Shown one piece after another: positions 5,979 through 7,552 of a stretch of DNA of 7,552 nt; position 1 is the stretch's first letter, and each line of letters starts with the position of its first letter. The stretch covers positions 1-7,552 of the forward strand of contig JAAYZY010000083.1 in assembly GCA_012514615.1 (NCBI GenBank). Direction: 5' to 3'. The notes beneath the pieces are model-generated. The model worked only from the letters and a program-made list of their open reading frames with translations. It searched no databases and was not told the origin of the DNA. Source of the DNA: Chloroflexota bacterium. GTDB lineage: Bacteria > Chloroflexota > Anaerolineae > DTPP01. A program made the position numbers and the translations under genes.

Positions 5979-6728
5979 ATGGGCAACCTAGACGGCAAGA
6001 CAGCCATCGTCACAGGCGCTTCTCGAGGCATCGGCCGGGCCATCGCCCTTGAGCTGGCTCGGCGCGGCGCGGCGGTGGTGGTCAACTACCAAGCCAGCGA
6101 GGCCGCGGCCCAGGCCGTGGTGGACGAGATCGTGGCGGCCGGCGGGCGGGCCCTGGCCCTGCAAGCCGACGTGAGCCGCGCTGAAGAGGCCCAACACCTG
6201 GTTGAGAGCACCCTGGCCCAGTTTGGCCAAGTCGACATCCTGGTGAACAACGCCGGCGTCACCCGCGACACCTTGCTCATGCGCATGAGTGAGGCAGACT
6301 GGGATACGGTGCTGGACACCAACCTGAGGGGCGCCTTCCACTGCCTGAAGGCGGTCGCCCGGTCCATGGTGCGGCGGCGCTACGGGCGGGTGGTCAACGT
6401 CAGTTCCGTGGCTGGGCTGGCCGGCAACGTGGGGCAAGCCAACTACTCGGCCGCCAAGGCCGGCCTGGTGGGCCTGACCAAGGCGACGGCCAAGGAGCTG
6501 GGGGGGCGCGGCATCACCGTGAACGCGGTGGCGCCGGGGTTCATCGCTACCGACATGACCGCGGCCTTGCCGCAGGAGCTGCACGAACAGGCCGTGCGGA
6601 TGACGCCGCTGGGCCGCGCCGGCACGCCGGAAGACGTTGCCCAAGCTGTGGCCTTCCTGGCCTCTGATGAAGCGTCGTTCATCACCGGGCAGATCCTCTC
6701 GGTGGATGGCGGCATGGTGATGCAGTAG
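5979..6728 (+). CDS. fabG: 3-oxoacyl-ACP reductase FabG
   Basis: FabG is the NADPH-dependent short-chain dehydrogenase that reduces 3-oxoacyl-ACP to 3-hydroxyacyl-ACP, the first reduction in each elongation cycle. The 249 residues match the family length. They carry the Rossmann glycine motif TGASRGIG (12-19), NNAG (90-93), the catalytic tetrad Asn115, Ser143, Tyr156 and Lys160 (YSAAK), the VNAVAPGFIATDMT segment (181-194), and the C-terminal ITGQILSVDGG typical of FabG. ATG 5979 has GGGAG at 5968-5972 overlapping the fabD stop. Short-chain dehydrogenases can have other substrates, but high similarity to FabG motifs and the fabD neighbour make the assignment firm. acpP commonly follows fabG elsewhere; here an Asp23-family gene follows after 43 bases. 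Confidence 0.96.
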   Translation: MGNLDGKTAIVTGASRGIGRAIALELARRGAAVVVNYQASEAAAQAVVDEIVAAGGRALALQADVSRAEEAQHLVESTLAQFGQVDILVNNAGVTRDTLLMRMSEADWDTVLDTNLRGAFHCLKAVARSMVRRRYGRVVNVSSVAGLAGNVGQANYSAAKAGLVGLTKATAKELGGRGITVNAVAPGFIATDMTAALPQELHEQAVRMTPLGRAGTPEDVAQAVAFLASDEASFITGQILSVDGGMVMQ

Positions 6729-6771
6729 CACGCCGAAAGGCCTGGGTGGAGAAAGGGAGAGAGCGGTTCTT

Positions 6772-7122
6772 GTGAAAGAGCAGATCGGCAAGGTGACCAT
6801 CGCCCCTGACGTGTTGCTGACCATCGTGCGGCTGACGGTGCTGGATGTGCCCGGCGTGGCCCATCTCTCCACGCGCTGGCCCGGCGGGGCAGGCCGCATC
6901 CTCACCCCTACCCGCTTGACCGAGGGCATCCGCATCGAAGTCACCGACAGCACTGTGGCAGTGGAGGTGCACGTGGCGGTTCACCCGCACGACAACCTCC
7001 TGGCCCTGGCCCGCACCATCCAGCAGGAGGTCGCCCGGGCCATCCATGACATGGTAGGCATGACGGTAGGGGCGGTGAACGTGCACATCGAAGACATCAT
7101 CTTCCCCGCCGTGGGCGACTGA
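6772..7122 (+). CDS. Asp23/Gls24 family envelope stress-type protein
   Basis: Asp23/Gls24 (DUF322) proteins are small, mostly Gram-positive-type proteins linked in Firmicutes to the cell envelope and alkaline stress; the molecular role is unclear. The 116 residues show the family pattern IGKVTIAPDVLLTIV near the start, then RLTVLDVPGVAHLSTRW, a central beta segment IRIEVTDSTVAVEVHVAV (53-70), and a helix followed by GAVNVHIEDIIF at the end. There is no signal peptide or membrane segment. GTG 6772 is chosen because the conserved K-x-TIAPDVL segment starts a few codons later, and a purine-rich AGGGAGAGAG (6754-6763) lies about nine bases upstream. nusB follows after 15 bases. The Asp23-nusB pairing is also seen in Firmicutes, where an acetyl-CoA carboxylase gene often precedes it. 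No AmaP-like membrane partner is visible here. Family assignment is good; the function is not known. Confidence 0.88.
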   Translation: MKEQIGKVTIAPDVLLTIVRLTVLDVPGVAHLSTRWPGGAGRILTPTRLTEGIRIEVTDSTVAVEVHVAVHPHDNLLALARTIQQEVARAIHDMVGMTVGAVNVHIEDIIFPAVGD

Positions 7123-7137
7123 AAGGCAGGCCAATCG

Positions 7138-7552
7138 GTGAAGCCTCGGCGTCATGCTCGCATCATTGCCCTGCAGGCCCTCTTCGAGGTCGACTGTGTC
7201 GGCCACGAGCTGCAACAGGTGCTGCAGCACCGCTTCGAAGACGAGGAGCTGCCTGAAGAGGGACAAGCCTTCGCCCGCAACCTGGTGCAGGGGGTGATGG
7301 ACCACCTGGCCGAACTGGATCAGGAGATCACCCGCCACGCCACTGAGCGCCCGCTGGAGCAGGCGGCCATCGTCGACCGCAACATCATGCGCCTGGCCGC
7401 CTACGAGATCCTCATCGCTCGGGAGACGCCGCTCAAGGTGGTGATCAACGAGGCCGTGGAGCTGGCCAAGACCTTCGGCAGTGACTCGTCGCCTCGATTC
7501 GTCAATGGGGTCCTGGGCAGCCTGGCAACCCACGTAGAAGCTGCCGGCGCTC
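7138..7552 (+). CDS. nusB: Transcription antitermination factor NusB, 3'-truncated by the window edge
   Basis: NusB binds boxA RNA with ribosomal protein S10 and promotes antitermination, mainly of rRNA operons. From GTG 7138 the frame is open to the window end, giving 138 residues without a stop; NusB proteins are about 130-170 residues, so only a short tail is probably missing. Motifs are RRHAR (4-8) followed by ALQALFEVD, FARNLVQGV (46-54), IVDRNIMRLAAYEIL (78-92), VINEAVELAK (102-111) and RFVNGVLGSL (120-129), all standard NusB segments. The in-frame stop TGA at 7120-7122 (the end of the Asp23-family gene) prevents a longer N-terminus, and GTG 7138 is the first available start. The GGCAGG site (7125-7130) is weak. 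The final base 7552 begins the next codon. Confidence 0.95.
   Translation, partial: MKPRRHARIIALQALFEVDCVGHELQQVLQHRFEDEELPEEGQAFARNLVQGVMDHLAELDQEITRHATERPLEQAAIVDRNIMRLAAYEILIARETPLKVVINEAVELAKTFGSDSSPRFVNGVLGSLATHVEAAGA

Noticed and set aside
5072..6085. Minus-strand open frame of 337 codons opposite fabD
   Set aside because: Shadow of fabD with histidine- and glycine-rich composition typical of antisense translation.

Overview
The window is a GC-rich stretch of ordinary bacterial chromosome. All ten genes lie on the + strand and are tightly packed. The gene order coaD / coiled-coil protein / yceD (DUF177) / rpmF resembles the order found in Actinobacteria and Chloroflexota. The coiled-coil protein most resembles proteins I recall from Chloroflexota. 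A Chloroflexota host (Anaerolineae/Caldilineae-like) is my best guess, made from gene order and protein style alone. I see no mobile elements, tRNA or rRNA genes, CRISPR arrays or phage genes.

Left block (1-2800): the C-terminal two thirds of recG (DNA-repair helicase, cut by the left edge), then coaD (coenzyme A synthesis), then a 157-residue coiled-coil protein. By sequence pattern and gene position, that protein looks like a shortened relative of the mycobacterial septation factor SepIVA/DivIVA-like family. A 182-base gap follows. It holds a long GC-rich inverted repeat (2821-2879) and then an exact consensus housekeeping promoter, TTGACA-17-TATAAT (2904-2932).

Right block (2983-7552): yceD, rpmF (ribosomal protein L32), an acyl-CoA dehydrogenase, fabD, fabG, an Asp23/Gls24-family gene, and nusB (cut by the right edge). 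Gaps are 79, 79, 17, 10, 43 and 15 bases with no convincing terminator, so the block could be a single transcript from the 2904 promoter. It would join ribosome assembly (YceD, L32), fatty-acid synthesis (FabD, FabG), coenzyme-A-linked acyl metabolism (the dehydrogenase, with CoaD upstream) and rRNA antitermination (NusB). In many bacteria plsX-fabH sit between rpmF and fabD and acpP follows fabG. Here a dehydrogenase fills the first position, Asp23 fills the second, and no plsX, fabH or acpP is present.

The points most worth a second look are the short SepIVA-like protein, the acyl-CoA dehydrogenase in the fab operon, a second in-frame start for L32 that overlaps a perfect 16-base palindrome, and the consensus promoter behind a 10-base-pair inverted repeat. 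I found no clearly new biological system; this is mainly housekeeping DNA with some unusual arrangements.
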